Part shown: positions 35,056 to 43,714 of the stretch, in pieces
How the letters are laid out: the number at the start of each line of letters is the position of its first letter
Numbering within the stretch: the stretch's first letter is position 1
Assembly (NCBI GenBank): GCA_021792795.1
Contig: JAJYUB010000015.1
Span: 1-64,000 of the forward strand
Direction: 5' to 3'
From: Acidobacteriota bacterium
Lineage (GTDB): Bacteria; Acidobacteriota; Terriglobia; Terriglobales; Acidobacteriaceae
Length of the DNA: 64,000 bases
Position numbers and translations under genes: made by a program
The notes under the pieces: generated by a model
Told to the model about the DNA's origin: nothing
Database searches by the model: none
What the model saw: only the letters and a program-made list of their open reading frames with translations

Positions 35056-35490
35056 ATGAAGAAGTTCCTTCTTGCATTGGTTCTGTTCGCCGCATCGGCG
35101 GCTACGGCCTTTGCGGCGCAGAACCCATGGGTGGGGCGCTGGAAACCCGATGCCGCGAAGAGCAATTTCGTCGAAGTCGAAGACACGTTGATCATCTCCT
35201 CGCCTGCGGCGGGTGTTCTGCGATGGGAATATCCCGCCATCAAGTTCAAAATGCAAGGGAACCCCGACGGCTCGAACATGATCCTTTCCTATCCAAACAT
35301 GCCAACAGACTTGACGGAGTCAGTCACGATGCTGACACCCACAAAGCTGATGTACCTAGTGAAGGTCGACGGGTAGCTGGTGCAGGACGGGACAGATGAG
35401 CTTTCCGCCGACGGAAAGACCCTGACGGCTGTGTCCTGGGCTGTCGGCAAAAACTCGAAAAAAAGGATTGAAGTCTTTCACCGGCAGTAA
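35056..35490 (+). pseudogene. Small secreted protein gene interrupted by in-frame TAG
   Basis: An open frame of 106 codons starts after GGAGG with a clear signal peptide (MKKFLLALVLFAASAATAFA) and continues WVGRWKPDAAKSNF. It stops at a TAG at 35374-35376. The same frame then runs on for 37 sense codons (LVQDGTDELSADGKTLTAVS, then WAVGKNSKKRIEVFHRQ) to TAA at 35488-35490, and that part reads like the normal end of such a protein. One base change (AAG to TAG) would explain it. Readthrough or a sequencing error are the alternatives. The family is a small exported protein of unknown role. Confidence 0.7.
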
Positions 35491-35620
35491 CTTTCTGTGT
35501 GTTTTCAAAACCCCAGCAAACTGCATCCGGAGTTTGCTCTTTCATTTCTTGTGCGTCTCCTGCCTCATCTCCCTCCAGTCGCACTTCGTCATTTCGACTT
35601 TTGGCCAACCCGGTTGAGGC

Positions 35621-35655
35621 AAGCAGCGCCGAGCCGCCCAGCAAGAAAAGAAGAA
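35621..35655 (+). repeat. 20-bp direct repeat, copy 2 (decayed glmU-like tail)
   Basis: The exact 20-mer of the glmU end recurs at 35621-35640. Read in the glmU frame it gives GKQRRAAQQEKKKL and a stop, close to the real glmU C-terminus, but a TGA lies where the glmU tryptophan codon would be. It looks like a leftover of a duplicated glmU end. Confidence 0.6.
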
Positions 35656-35685
35656 ACTATAGCGCCTGCGCCTGCGATCCATTGG

Positions 35686-36927
35686 CTACATGTACCCGTT
35701 TCCTCCGTATGTTCCTCCTCCAGAGTTACCGTACGTGATGGTTGGCCCATAATTGCTGCCCGCAGGCGCGTTCAATGTAGTTGTAGCACCCACAATGAAC
35801 ACATTGGGAGCGACAGCCCCGCCCGCCATTAGCTGGGAAGCGCTATAGATACCGACGCCGAAGGGAGTGGCCGAACTGACTACCGACAGATCGCCTGAGC
35901 TGTCGAAAGCGATCCCGTTGGGCGAACTAAGGCTTGGGGTTCCGCTGACCATGGCGGAACTCAATGTGACCGCTGGCGTCGGGCTCCCGCTGGCTGCCAG
36001 GCTTGCCTTGGAGAATTGGACGATCGTGTCCGGGGAGTTGGCGTTACTCGACCAGAGGTTGCCTGAGCTATCGAATGCCAGCGCCCACGGCCCTTGGATG
36101 GAGCCTTGGCCGTCATCCGACAACATGATATTGGGCGTCAGAGTCACGCTGCCGCTGGCTGTCGGAAGCGCAGACGCGTTGAACTCGAAGATCGTCGTGG
36201 TCCCGTTATTGGCAACCCACAGGTCGCCGCTGGAATCGAAAGCGATACCCAGCGCGCCGTTGAAAGAGGGCGTGGATTTGATGGTGATATTCGGCATGAC
36301 GTTCGCGCCCGAGGCCGTCAATTGCGCAGCCGTAAATTCAAACACCTCGTTGGCCCCGTTGTCGCTGACCCACAGGTTGCCCTTGCCGTCCCCCACAGCC
36401 TGCTGCGGAAAGACAAAGGCGCTGGAATTGATGGTCATGTTCGGCGTCACGCTGGACCCGGACTGGATGCCAGAGAGTTGCGAGGACGTGAACTCATACA
36501 GCGCCGGTTTGACTTTGCCTCCGGTGCCGATGTTTCCGCCGTCGATGACCCACAAGTTGGCGGACGTATCGAAAATCACTCCTTGCGGGGCCGCAAAAGC
36601 GCTGCTGTTCACAACTAACGACGGCGCGGCGGCGGCGCTTCCCGCAGTCAGTGAGGTGGAAGCGAACTCCAGCACATTGGCGCCGTTGGCGACCCACAAA
36701 GCCTGGCTGCCGGACGTTGGATACGTTTTGCCCTTGGAGGAATAACTGCCGCACCCTTGCAACACCGGAAGCGCCATCGCTAAAAAAATCGCGCACCAAA
36801 ATGCTTTGGAACGATGCTTCCCGATATTCGGTTTTGTGCTGCTACTTTCCGCTGCGCATGCGCAGGCCAATCTGGCTGGGACAGATGGATACTCGGAAGA
36901 TGGGTTGAATAGCTGTTCGCGCGTCAT
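35686..36927 (-). CDS. NHL-repeat lipoprotein
   Basis: A 413-residue exported protein. A long basic N-terminus leads to a signal helix at about 43-57 and a lipobox LQGC at about residues 56-59, so it is probably lipid-anchored; a shorter start is possible. The rest is about six NHL-like blades with the pattern GIAFDSSGDLWVANNGT, AVGDGKGNLWVSDNGANEVFEF and ALAFDSSGNLWSSN, ending in a Gly/Tyr/Asn-rich tail. GGAGA precedes the ATG. The role is unknown; such proteins commonly bind partners at the cell surface. Confidence 0.75.
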   Translation of the reverse strand: MTREQLFNPSSEYPSVPARLACACAAESSSTKPNIGKHRSKAFWCAIFLAMALPVLQGCGSYSSKGKTYPTSGSQALWVANGANVLEFASTSLTAGSAAAAPSLVVNSSAFAAPQGVIFDTSANLWVIDGGNIGTGGKVKPALYEFTSSQLSGIQSGSSVTPNMTINSSAFVFPQQAVGDGKGNLWVSDNGANEVFEFTAAQLTASGANVMPNITIKSTPSFNGALGIAFDSSGDLWVANNGTTTIFEFNASALPTASGSVTLTPNIMLSDDGQGSIQGPWALAFDSSGNLWSSNANSPDTIVQFSKASLAASGSPTPAVTLSSAMVSGTPSLSSPNGIAFDSSGDLSVVSSATPFGVGIYSASQLMAGGAVAPNVFIVGATTTLNAPAGSNYGPTITYGNSGGGTYGGNGYM

Positions 36928-37650
36928 GACTGATCTCCTTTTCTATAAAGCGGCCGCATCGAACAGCCAGGCTAGATAGGCAAGGACCGCCTTACAGCCC
37001 AAATAAGATGCTGTTTGGCAAGGCGCGAGTTGCCAGCTTGGTGACCTGAATCACACTGGTCTACTGACTGACGTTCGTAATGGCGGTTGCCTCCCGCATC
37101 GCCCAGCAAAAGAAGGGCCAGTCGACCGAACAACCACAATCGACAGCACTTTGGGCCCCCAAGGGATTGGCCCGGCTGGATTCCGGCCCGTTCCACAGGC
37201 CCTGGCAAACTGACGATATCTATAATATTTTCAAGTATATATAGGTTAAAGGAGAGGACCGATCGGGCAGCAGCGCGACCGCCATTTTGGGACCATGCCG
37301 CTTTCCGGCAGGTGTCGAACCAGGAACACATTCCCGCCGTGGGGCTGGCAGCATTCCATTACGGCAACCCGGCACTGATCGGAAAACGTTGTCTGGTGCC
37401 ACGCCGGTCGTCGGAAAAAGCGCCATACAAGGCATTTCCTCTCGAACTCCACCGCTCCGGCTTTGTGATCGTAATCACTGCTGCTGCGTCCGTCAGATCA
37501 AACTCCTCCGCGGCCGGACTGTGATTGAGAAAGGAAATGAACCGTTGCACGTTCGGCGTCCGGGGAAGAGCGGGGAATTCTTCTCGTTGATGCTGCGATG
37601 GACCGGGGGCTAGGGCCTTGGGCAGATGCCATCTCGTGCCGCAAGTCAGA
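36928..37650. other. 723-base stretch without a convincing gene
   Basis: Between the NHL lipoprotein start and the end of the small DUF protein no frame on either strand has a family signature, a signal peptide or a good start. The stretch contains one AT-rich island (37215-37258) with promoter- and RBS-like elements but no start codon behind them. A decayed gene is possible. Confidence 0.5.
37215..37258 (+). other. AT-rich island with orphan -10 and RBS-like sequence
   Basis: TATAAT at 37222-37227 and a TATATATAGG at 37238-37247 are followed by AAAGGAGAGG at 37249-37258. No ATG, GTG or TTG at a normal distance opens a frame, so this could be the dead front end of a gene, an unannotated small RNA promoter, or chance. 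Confidence 0.3.
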
Positions 37651-37938
37651 TCATTCCCACTGCGAGCGATGCCGCTTCAACCACCAGCAGGGCGGCCGCC
37701 ATTGTTGCGGAAACATTGACCGGGCGCATGTCTCCTCGGTTGTCCCCATCAGGTCATACTCGGTCTTCTCGCCTTTCAAATGCGTTGCCAGAAACTGGTC
37801 CACGCGCACAGTGCTGTAGGCCGTTCCATGCGCCACGCGGACCTGAAACACGGCCCAGTCCCCGGCATACAACAACACAGCCGCGCCCACCAGCACGGGA
37901 AAAAATCGGATGAGTTGCCGTATCCACCGCAGGACCAC
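37651..37938 (-). CDS. Small membrane-anchored protein, conserved-looking, function unknown
   Basis: A 95-residue protein with one N-terminal membrane helix (FFPVLVGAAVLLYAGDWAVF, about residues 11-30) and an extracytoplasmic tail rich in conserved-looking residues: VAHGTAYSTVRVDQFLAT, KTEYDLMG, and CARSMFPQQWRPPCWWL with two cysteines. The start is taken as GTG at 37938 because GAGGAG lies six bases before it; a longer frame begins at 38118 inside the phosphatase gene. It follows the histidine phosphatase gene on the same strand after 41 bases, so they are probably co-transcribed. I recall similar acidobacterial proteins but know no function. Confidence 0.6.
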   Translation of the reverse strand: MVLRWIRQLIRFFPVLVGAAVLLYAGDWAVFQVRVAHGTAYSTVRVDQFLATHLKGEKTEYDLMGTTEETCARSMFPQQWRPPCWWLKRHRSQWE

Positions 37939-37979
37939 GCGAATCTCCTCGGATGCTTCAACTTTGCCGGCTCGCCCAT

Positions 37980-38636
37980 CTACTGCGGGCCGGAGCAGGT
38001 GTTTGTCAGCTTGCCGCCCAGGTTTTCCTGCTGAATATTGAGCGTTGCATGAGGCTTGCCCCCGTCTGGCCGTGCGATATGGAAAACATAAATCGTCCCA
38101 TAGTCCCAGCCCGGCCATGCGGGTAATTTGGCAGCCCCGTCCCCGTAGGTCTCCAGCATTTGCTCGGCAAACCTGTGCAGATTGTAGTGTTCCCAGACAA
38201 CAAAGATCAGCGAATGGGCATAGGCGGCCTGCAGCATCGCCTGTTGCAATTCCGCAATCCGGTCGAACCCAATCTGCGTATTTACCGGCATCCCCAGGCG
38301 AATCGCAGTCGGCTCAATCGTTGCCAGCGGCCGCACATAGGAATCCATCGCCCCGCCAGGTCCGTCGTGGATTTGCGCTGCGGGGTCCGGCGCATACAGA
38401 AAGTCGGACTTGCCAAATCGCCCAATCAGCAAGGGTGGCAGCGCCAGCGCCCGGTTCAATCCTTTGCAGTCCAGTTGTCCCTGCCCCGGGGACGGCTTCT
38501 CCCCATGCCGAATCATCACGATCGTCTCTCCATTGCCTCGCGTCGCATGTGCGGCAAAAACCGGCAAGCTGCCATAAGCAAAGCTGAACGCCAACGCCGT
38601 TTGGACCATCCGCCGCTGTAAGTTGGGCCGTTTCAT
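37980..38636 (-). CDS. Exported histidine phosphatase family protein
   Basis: A 218-residue protein with a signal peptide (about residues 1-30, ALAFSFAYGSLPVFAAHA). It has the RHG core VMIRHGEKP, where the histidine is the phospho-acceptor, and GQLDCKGLNRALALP after it. Later family features include a second histidine in VVWEHYNL. The ATG at 38636 follows AAGGAA; the longer frame from 39074 lies antisense to the next gene. It may remove phosphate from an extracytoplasmic substrate; the substrate is unknown. Confidence 0.75.
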   Translation of the reverse strand: MKRPNLQRRMVQTALAFSFAYGSLPVFAAHATRGNGETIVMIRHGEKPSPGQGQLDCKGLNRALALPPLLIGRFGKSDFLYAPDPAAQIHDGPGGAMDSYVRPLATIEPTAIRLGMPVNTQIGFDRIAELQQAMLQAAYAHSLIFVVWEHYNLHRFAEQMLETYGDGAAKLPAWPGWDYGTIYVFHIARPDGGKPHATLNIQQENLGGKLTNTCSGPQ

Positions 38637-38805
38637 GCCATTTCCTTGTACCGGAATGGATGCATCTGCGTGCGACCGCGCCATTCCGATGAAAAGGGTA
38701 TAGTATGTTGCTCGATTCATGAAACCTTCCAGCCGACAAAACGTCACCCTCTGTAGGCCATACGCCGGCAACCCGAGCTGTGGCATCCGGAGAGAAAGGA
38801 TTTCC

Positions 38806-40068
38806 ATGGGTCCATTCAGGTTCTTCTGCTCGCTTGTCCTGGTTGGCGGATTGACTGGCGTTTTTCCGCCGAGCGCTTGTACCGTCTCTGCCCAACAAAC
38901 GGGCGCCCAGCCGGCGACCCTAAGCCGCCTGGTGGGATCGGTCGTTTCCGTCCAGGGCCAGTCCCTCACCGTCAAGCCCGATTCTGGACAGTCGGCCACG
39001 GTGAAAGTTGCCGATACGGCGCGCATTCTTGAAACCATGCCCGGCGCAAAAACCATTGCCGGCGCGGCCCCCATTCACCTCACGGACCTGGCGGTCGGCG
39101 ATCGCGTGCTGGTTGCGGTTCGTCCCGCTGCGGATGGATCGGGGCCAATAGCAACCACAGTCATCGCCATGAGGCAAGCGGATATTGCCAAAGAGCACCA
39201 GGCGGAAGAGGCAGACTGGCAGCGACGCGGCATTGGCGGCATCGTGAAGACCGTCGATGCGGCCGCCGGGACCGTGACAATCGTCCACCTTCGCACCACC
39301 GTGACCATCCACACCACACCCAAGACTGCGATTCGCCGCTACGACCCCGGCTCCATCAAGTTCTCCGACACAAAGGTATCGACCCTGGATCAAATCCATC
39401 CCGGCGACCAGCTTCGTGCCCGAGGAGATCACAATGCCGACGGCAGCGAAATGCAGGCCGACGAAATTGTCGCGGGCAGCTTTCGCAATATTGCCGGGTC
39501 CGTCGCCTCGACCGATCCAGCAGCCAACACCGTCACGGTCACCGACTTCGCGACCAAGAAACCGCTGCTCATTCACGTCAACGCCGACTCCCAACTGCAC
39601 AAACTGCCCGCGATGATGGCGCAAGCGATTGCCGCGCGCTTCAAGGCAGGGAGCGGCCATGGCCCAGGCGCACCCACCCAAAATCCGCGCGCCGGAGACG
39701 CGACCCATGCACCCTCCCCGGCCACGACCTCCGCGACCGCGCAGCCCGTAAACGGTCCGCATGCGCCTTTCCCTGCAATGGCCAAGGGCCAGCACAATGC
39801 AAATATCTCGCAGATGCTGCAGCGGACTCCGGTGGTGCAACTGGCTGACCTGCATCACGGCGACGCAGTGATGATCGTCGCGACCCAGGGATCGCCCGGC
39901 TTGCTCACCGTTTGTACCTTGCTGGCCGGCGTCGAGCCGATTCTGAGCGCCTCGCCCTCCGCCGGCCAGAATCTGTTCTCTGCCTCCTGGAACCTGGGTG
40001 GACAAGGCGGCGGTGGCGGCGGTGACGCTGGTGGCGGTGGCGGCGGTAACGCAGCAGGCGGCCCGTAG
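38806..40068 (+). CDS. Exported DUF5666 protein with glycine-rich tail
   Basis: A 420-residue exported protein. A signal peptide at about residues 1-30 is followed by three related OB-like DUF5666 segments (LVGSVVSVQGQSLTVKPDSG, GIGGIVKTVDAAAGTVTIV, GSVASTDPAANTVTVTDF), each with a DLAVGDRVLV or IHPGDQLRARG element. A Pro/Thr/Ala-rich linker (about 305-345) and a C-terminal run of glycines (about 398-418) follow. AGAAAGGA precedes the ATG. It diverges from the phosphatase gene. The function of DUF5666 is unknown; surface or cell-wall association is a guess. Confidence 0.75.
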   Translation: MGPFRFFCSLVLVGGLTGVFPPSACTVSAQQTGAQPATLSRLVGSVVSVQGQSLTVKPDSGQSATVKVADTARILETMPGAKTIAGAAPIHLTDLAVGDRVLVAVRPAADGSGPIATTVIAMRQADIAKEHQAEEADWQRRGIGGIVKTVDAAAGTVTIVHLRTTVTIHTTPKTAIRRYDPGSIKFSDTKVSTLDQIHPGDQLRARGDHNADGSEMQADEIVAGSFRNIAGSVASTDPAANTVTVTDFATKKPLLIHVNADSQLHKLPAMMAQAIAARFKAGSGHGPGAPTQNPRAGDATHAPSPATTSATAQPVNGPHAPFPAMAKGQHNANISQMLQRTPVVQLADLHHGDAVMIVATQGSPGLLTVCTLLAGVEPILSASPSAGQNLFSASWNLGGQGGGGGGDAGGGGGGNAAGGP

Positions 40069-40112
40069 AGACTTGCCCGTCCGCTGCGTCCCTGTAAACT
40101 GCCAACATACCC

Positions 40113-42986
40113 ATGGGCCTGTCCGTCGCCGAATTTGTCAATCGCTGGAAGATATTCTCGCAATCTGAGGATGCTGGGTCCCAGTCGCACTTTCTCAATC
40201 TGTGCGACATGCTCGGAGAATCTGGGCCCGCCGCGAGCGATTCCATTGGGGACCGTTATGCCTTTGAGAAACACGTAAGCAAAACTCGCGGAGGCAAAGG
40301 CTTCGCCGATGTCTGGCTCCGCGATCACTTCGCATGGGAGTACAAAGGCAAGCACAAGAGCCTAAAGAAGGCCTACGACCAACTCAACGACTACCGCGAG
40401 GACCTGGGAAATCCTCCTCTGCTGGTGGTTTGCGACCTCGACCGCTTCGAAGTCCATACCAACTTCACTGCCACAAACAAGCGTGTCTATGCCTTCAACC
40501 TGGACGACCTCAATCACAACAAAGTCACAGCGACTTGTCCTCTTCCGCCGCTGGAAGTTTTGCGCGCGCTCTTCGGCGACTACAACGTACTGCGTCCAGA
40601 GTTTACCGATGCCCAGGTCACCAAGGAAACGGCGGCGCATTTCAGCCGTCTAGCTGAACGCCTCGAACTCGAAGGACGCAATCTCGGCGCCAGCCGCGCT
40701 GAAATAGCTCATTTCCTGGTGCGACTGCTCTTCTGCCTCTTCGCGGATTCCATCGGCTTGTTGCCCAACCATGTCTTCCGCAACCTTCTGCAAAGCGAAG
40801 ATCGTTTGCTCCCCACCAAATTCCTTCGCAAGCTCAAGCTACTGTTTGAGGCGATGAGCCAACCTGAGGGCATTTTCGGCGAGCACAGCATCAAGTATTT
40901 CAATGGCGGCCTCTTCGATAGCTCCTCGATCATTCAGCTCGACCTCGCCGATCTCGGCATCTTGTACGAGGTCTCAAAAAATTACGACTGGTCCCACGTT
41001 GCTCCCGCGATCTTCGGCACACTGTTCGAGCGTTCTCTCGATCCGGCCCGCCGTTCCCTCATTGGCGCGCACTACACCAGCGAAGAGGACATCCTGCTGC
41101 TGATCGAACCTGTCCTGATGCGCCCGTTGGAACAGCGCTGGGCCATTGTGCGGCAGCGGGTTCTGGAGGCGCTGGAGATCGAGCGCGCCGAGGAAGCCGC
41201 CCGCAATAGCCGTCAGGCGCGTCTTCGCACCGATCTTCCATCGCAAAAACTTCTTGCCGACTGGATCGACGAATTGACCTCGGTCCGCGTGCTCGACCCG
41301 GCCTGCGGCTCCGGCAACTTCCTGTACGTCGCTTTACGCCGCATGTTGGATCTGTGGCTGGAAGCCAGAAAATTCGCAGCCGAGCAGGGTATTTCCCTCG
41401 TCATCCCGAAGATGGTTTCGCCCACGCAATTGTTTGGCATCGAGACCGAGTTCTATGCACACGAGCTTGCCTCCATCGTGGTGTGGATCGGATTTCTGCA
41501 GTGGAAACACGAACACGGCGTCCAGGAAGATCGCGAACCTGTTCTCCAGAAACTGGACAATATCGAACACGGCGATGCCATCCTCCGCTATGACTCCGAA
41601 GGCAAACCCTACGAACCCGAATGGCCCAAAGCCGACTTCATCATCGGCAACCCTCCATTCCTGGGCGATAAACGGATGCGAAGCGAACTTGGCGACAAGT
41701 ATGTGGAGGACGTACGCAGACTGTATGAAGGACGAGTACCCGGCGGCGCCGATCTTGTCACCTATTGGTTTGAAAAGGCGCGTCATCAGGTAGAAATGAA
41801 CGCAGCAAAGCGCGTTGGTCTGCTTGCCACCAACTCCATTCGGATGGTTGGCAATCGCCCAGTCCTCGAACGCATCAAAGCGTCCGGAAACATCTTCATG
41901 GCGTGGAGCGATCGCCCATGGCTACTCGATGGCGCAGCCGTCCGCGTCTCCATGATCGGGTTCGACGATGGGTCGGAGCAGGAGCGTACGCTCGACGGCA
42001 ACAGCGTAAGCCAGATTCATGCCGACCTAACCGCCGAATCGAACGTTGTCAGTGCTCTCCCACTGAAGGAGAATGCCGGTCTATGCTTTCTCGGGGTGAT
42101 GAAGGGTGGCCCGTTTGACATCAGCAGCGAAGAAGCCCGCAAAATGCTGTCGCGGCCCCTGAACCCAAATGGGCGTCCAAACAGTGACGTCGTCAAACGA
42201 CGCCTTGGGGGTCAAGACATTACCGGGAGAGACGGGGACGGGTGGATCATCGATTTTGGCGTAAATATGACTCAAGCAGAGGCAGCGCTCTATGAGTGGC
42301 CGTTCGAGTATGTGAAGAAACACGTCAAGCCACTCCGAGACGTGAACAGGCGTCTTAGGATGCAGCAGAGGTGGTGGATTCACGGAGAAGCCCGGCCGGG
42401 ACTTAGGCGCGCGATAAGCGGCTTGGGGCGCTACATCGTGACACCGGAAGTGGCGAAACATAGGATATTTGTCTGGGTTGATAGCGATGTAATTCCGGAT
42501 CATAAATTACATGTTTTCCCGCGGGCGGACGACTATTTCTTTGGTGTTTTACATTCATCCGTGCATGAGGCTTGGACTCTGGCTACATGCTCCTGGATTG
42601 GGAAAGGAAATGATCCTTCATACAACTCAGACACGGTGTTCCTAACTTTCCCATTTCCGTGGCCACCCGGCACCGAACCTACCGAAGAGGAAGACACTCG
42701 TGTCCAGGCCATCGCCGAAGCTGCCCGCGAACTTGTTCGTCTGCGCGACGCATGGCTCAACCCGCCGGATGCCTCTGAAGCCGAGCTGAAAGCCCGCACC
42801 CTCACCAATCTTTACAATCAGCGTCCTGAGTGGCTCGCCAACGCTCACCGCGTCCTGGATGAGGCTGTTTTTGCCGCCTACGGCTGGCCGTCGGATCTGC
42901 CCAAGCAGGAAATTCTAGCGCGGCTGCTCGCCCTGAATCATGAGCGCGCCGCGGCTCAAAATCGCGGCGCCGGCCCCTCGCCGTAG
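40113..42986 (+). CDS. MmeI-like single-chain restriction-modification enzyme (type IIL)
   Basis: A 957-residue protein with nuclease, adenine methyltransferase and specificity parts in one chain. The N-terminal nuclease has D66-x9-E76-x-K78 (FADVWLRDHFAWEYKGK), the same spacing as the MmeI active site. A helical linker follows, then the methyltransferase: SAM motif DPACGSGNF from D395 and the N6-adenine motif NPPF from N513. The target-recognition part lies at about 620-850. No separate partner gene is needed. No RBS was seen before the ATG, and codon use looks like its neighbours. It should cut foreign DNA and methylate its own; the recognition site cannot be read here. Confidence 0.85.
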   Translation: MGLSVAEFVNRWKIFSQSEDAGSQSHFLNLCDMLGESGPAASDSIGDRYAFEKHVSKTRGGKGFADVWLRDHFAWEYKGKHKSLKKAYDQLNDYREDLGNPPLLVVCDLDRFEVHTNFTATNKRVYAFNLDDLNHNKVTATCPLPPLEVLRALFGDYNVLRPEFTDAQVTKETAAHFSRLAERLELEGRNLGASRAEIAHFLVRLLFCLFADSIGLLPNHVFRNLLQSEDRLLPTKFLRKLKLLFEAMSQPEGIFGEHSIKYFNGGLFDSSSIIQLDLADLGILYEVSKNYDWSHVAPAIFGTLFERSLDPARRSLIGAHYTSEEDILLLIEPVLMRPLEQRWAIVRQRVLEALEIERAEEAARNSRQARLRTDLPSQKLLADWIDELTSVRVLDPACGSGNFLYVALRRMLDLWLEARKFAAEQGISLVIPKMVSPTQLFGIETEFYAHELASIVVWIGFLQWKHEHGVQEDREPVLQKLDNIEHGDAILRYDSEGKPYEPEWPKADFIIGNPPFLGDKRMRSELGDKYVEDVRRLYEGRVPGGADLVTYWFEKARHQVEMNAAKRVGLLATNSIRMVGNRPVLERIKASGNIFMAWSDRPWLLDGAAVRVSMIGFDDGSEQERTLDGNSVSQIHADLTAESNVVSALPLKENAGLCFLGVMKGGPFDISSEEARKMLSRPLNPNGRPNSDVVKRRLGGQDITGRDGDGWIIDFGVNMTQAEAALYEWPFEYVKKHVKPLRDVNRRLRMQQRWWIHGEARPGLRRAISGLGRYIVTPEVAKHRIFVWVDSDVIPDHKLHVFPRADDYFFGVLHSSVHEAWTLATCSWIGKGNDPSYNSDTVFLTFPFPWPPGTEPTEEEDTRVQAIAEAARELVRLRDAWLNPPDASEAELKARTLTNLYNQRPEWLANAHRVLDEAVFAAYGWPSDLPKQEILARLLALNHERAAAQNRGAGPSP

Positions 42987-43037
42987 AAAGCAGACGAGCC
43001 GCCCAGGAAACTTTCCTAACTCGAGTGACGGTTGCGC

Positions 43038-43066
43038 TTGTGCGCTGCGAACCGGACTCGTATGAT
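43038..43066 (+). promoter_or_regulatory. Candidate promoter of the pyr operon
   Basis: TTGTGC (43038-43043) and TATGAT (43061-43066) are 17 bases apart. Transcription from this site would begin only about five bases before the pyrR ATG, so either the leader is extremely short or a different promoter is used. Confidence 0.35.
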
Positions 43067-43077
43067 CAGCGGAGAAC

Positions 43078-43662
43078 ATGAAAAAGACTGCCAAAGACAT
43101 AGATTCTGCCCCGTTGCTGCGGGAAAAGTCCCGCCTGATGTCTTCGTCGGAGATTGAACGCACTCTGGTGCGGCTGGCGCATGAGATCGTCGAGAAAAAT
43201 AATGGGACAGACGGGCTGATTCTGGTCGGAATCCACCGGCGTGGGGTACCCCTGGCGAAGCGACTGGCGAAGTTGCTGGAGACGATCGAGCATAAGCCGA
43301 TCGATGTTGGGACGCTCGACATCAGTTTCTACCGCGACGATCTTTCCACGCGCGGGCCTCGTCCCGTGGTCAACCCGGGCGCTCTCGGTTTCGATGTCAC
43401 CGGTCGCGATGTCGTGCTGGTCGATGACGTCCTCTACACTGGGCGGACTGTACGCGCCGCCCTCGATGCGCTCATCGACCATGGCCGTCCCAAGCGCGTG
43501 CAACTGCTGGCGTTGATCGATCGCGGACATCGGGAATTGCCGATCGAGGCGACCTTTGTGGGACGCGCGATCCAAACCGCGGACCGCGAAATTATCGAAG
43601 TCAAGCTGGATGAGATTGACGACAATGAGCAGGTGTTGCTGATGGAGCGACTCGACGGATGA
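43078..43662 (+). CDS. pyrR: PyrR bifunctional regulator / uracil phosphoribosyltransferase
   Basis: A 194-residue phosphoribosyltransferase-fold protein. The PRPP-binding loop is VVLVDDVLYTGRTVRAALDAL; other marks are LILVGIHRRGVPLAKRLA, LDISFYRDDLSTRGPRP and LIDRGHRELPIEATFVG. PyrR proteins bind pyr mRNA in response to UMP and have weak uracil phosphoribosyltransferase activity. GGAG precedes the ATG. It leads pyrR-pyrB-pyrC. No clear anti-terminator or PyrR-binding hairpin was seen in the short spacer upstream. Confidence 0.95.
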   Translation: MKKTAKDIDSAPLLREKSRLMSSSEIERTLVRLAHEIVEKNNGTDGLILVGIHRRGVPLAKRLAKLLETIEHKPIDVGTLDISFYRDDLSTRGPRPVVNPGALGFDVTGRDVVLVDDVLYTGRTVRAALDALIDHGRPKRVQLLALIDRGHRELPIEATFVGRAIQTADREIIEVKLDEIDDNEQVLLMERLDG

Positions 43663-43714
43663 GCCATGCGTGGCCCCTTTTGCCATCGCAGTTGGATGGA
43701 TCTTGAACGGAAGT

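Noticed and set aside
40113-42986. A BREX, DISARM or Druantia system around the methyltransferase
   Set aside because: No partner genes flank it, and the DUF4338 piece is 40 kb away and truncated; a single-chain MmeI-like enzyme explains the sequence.
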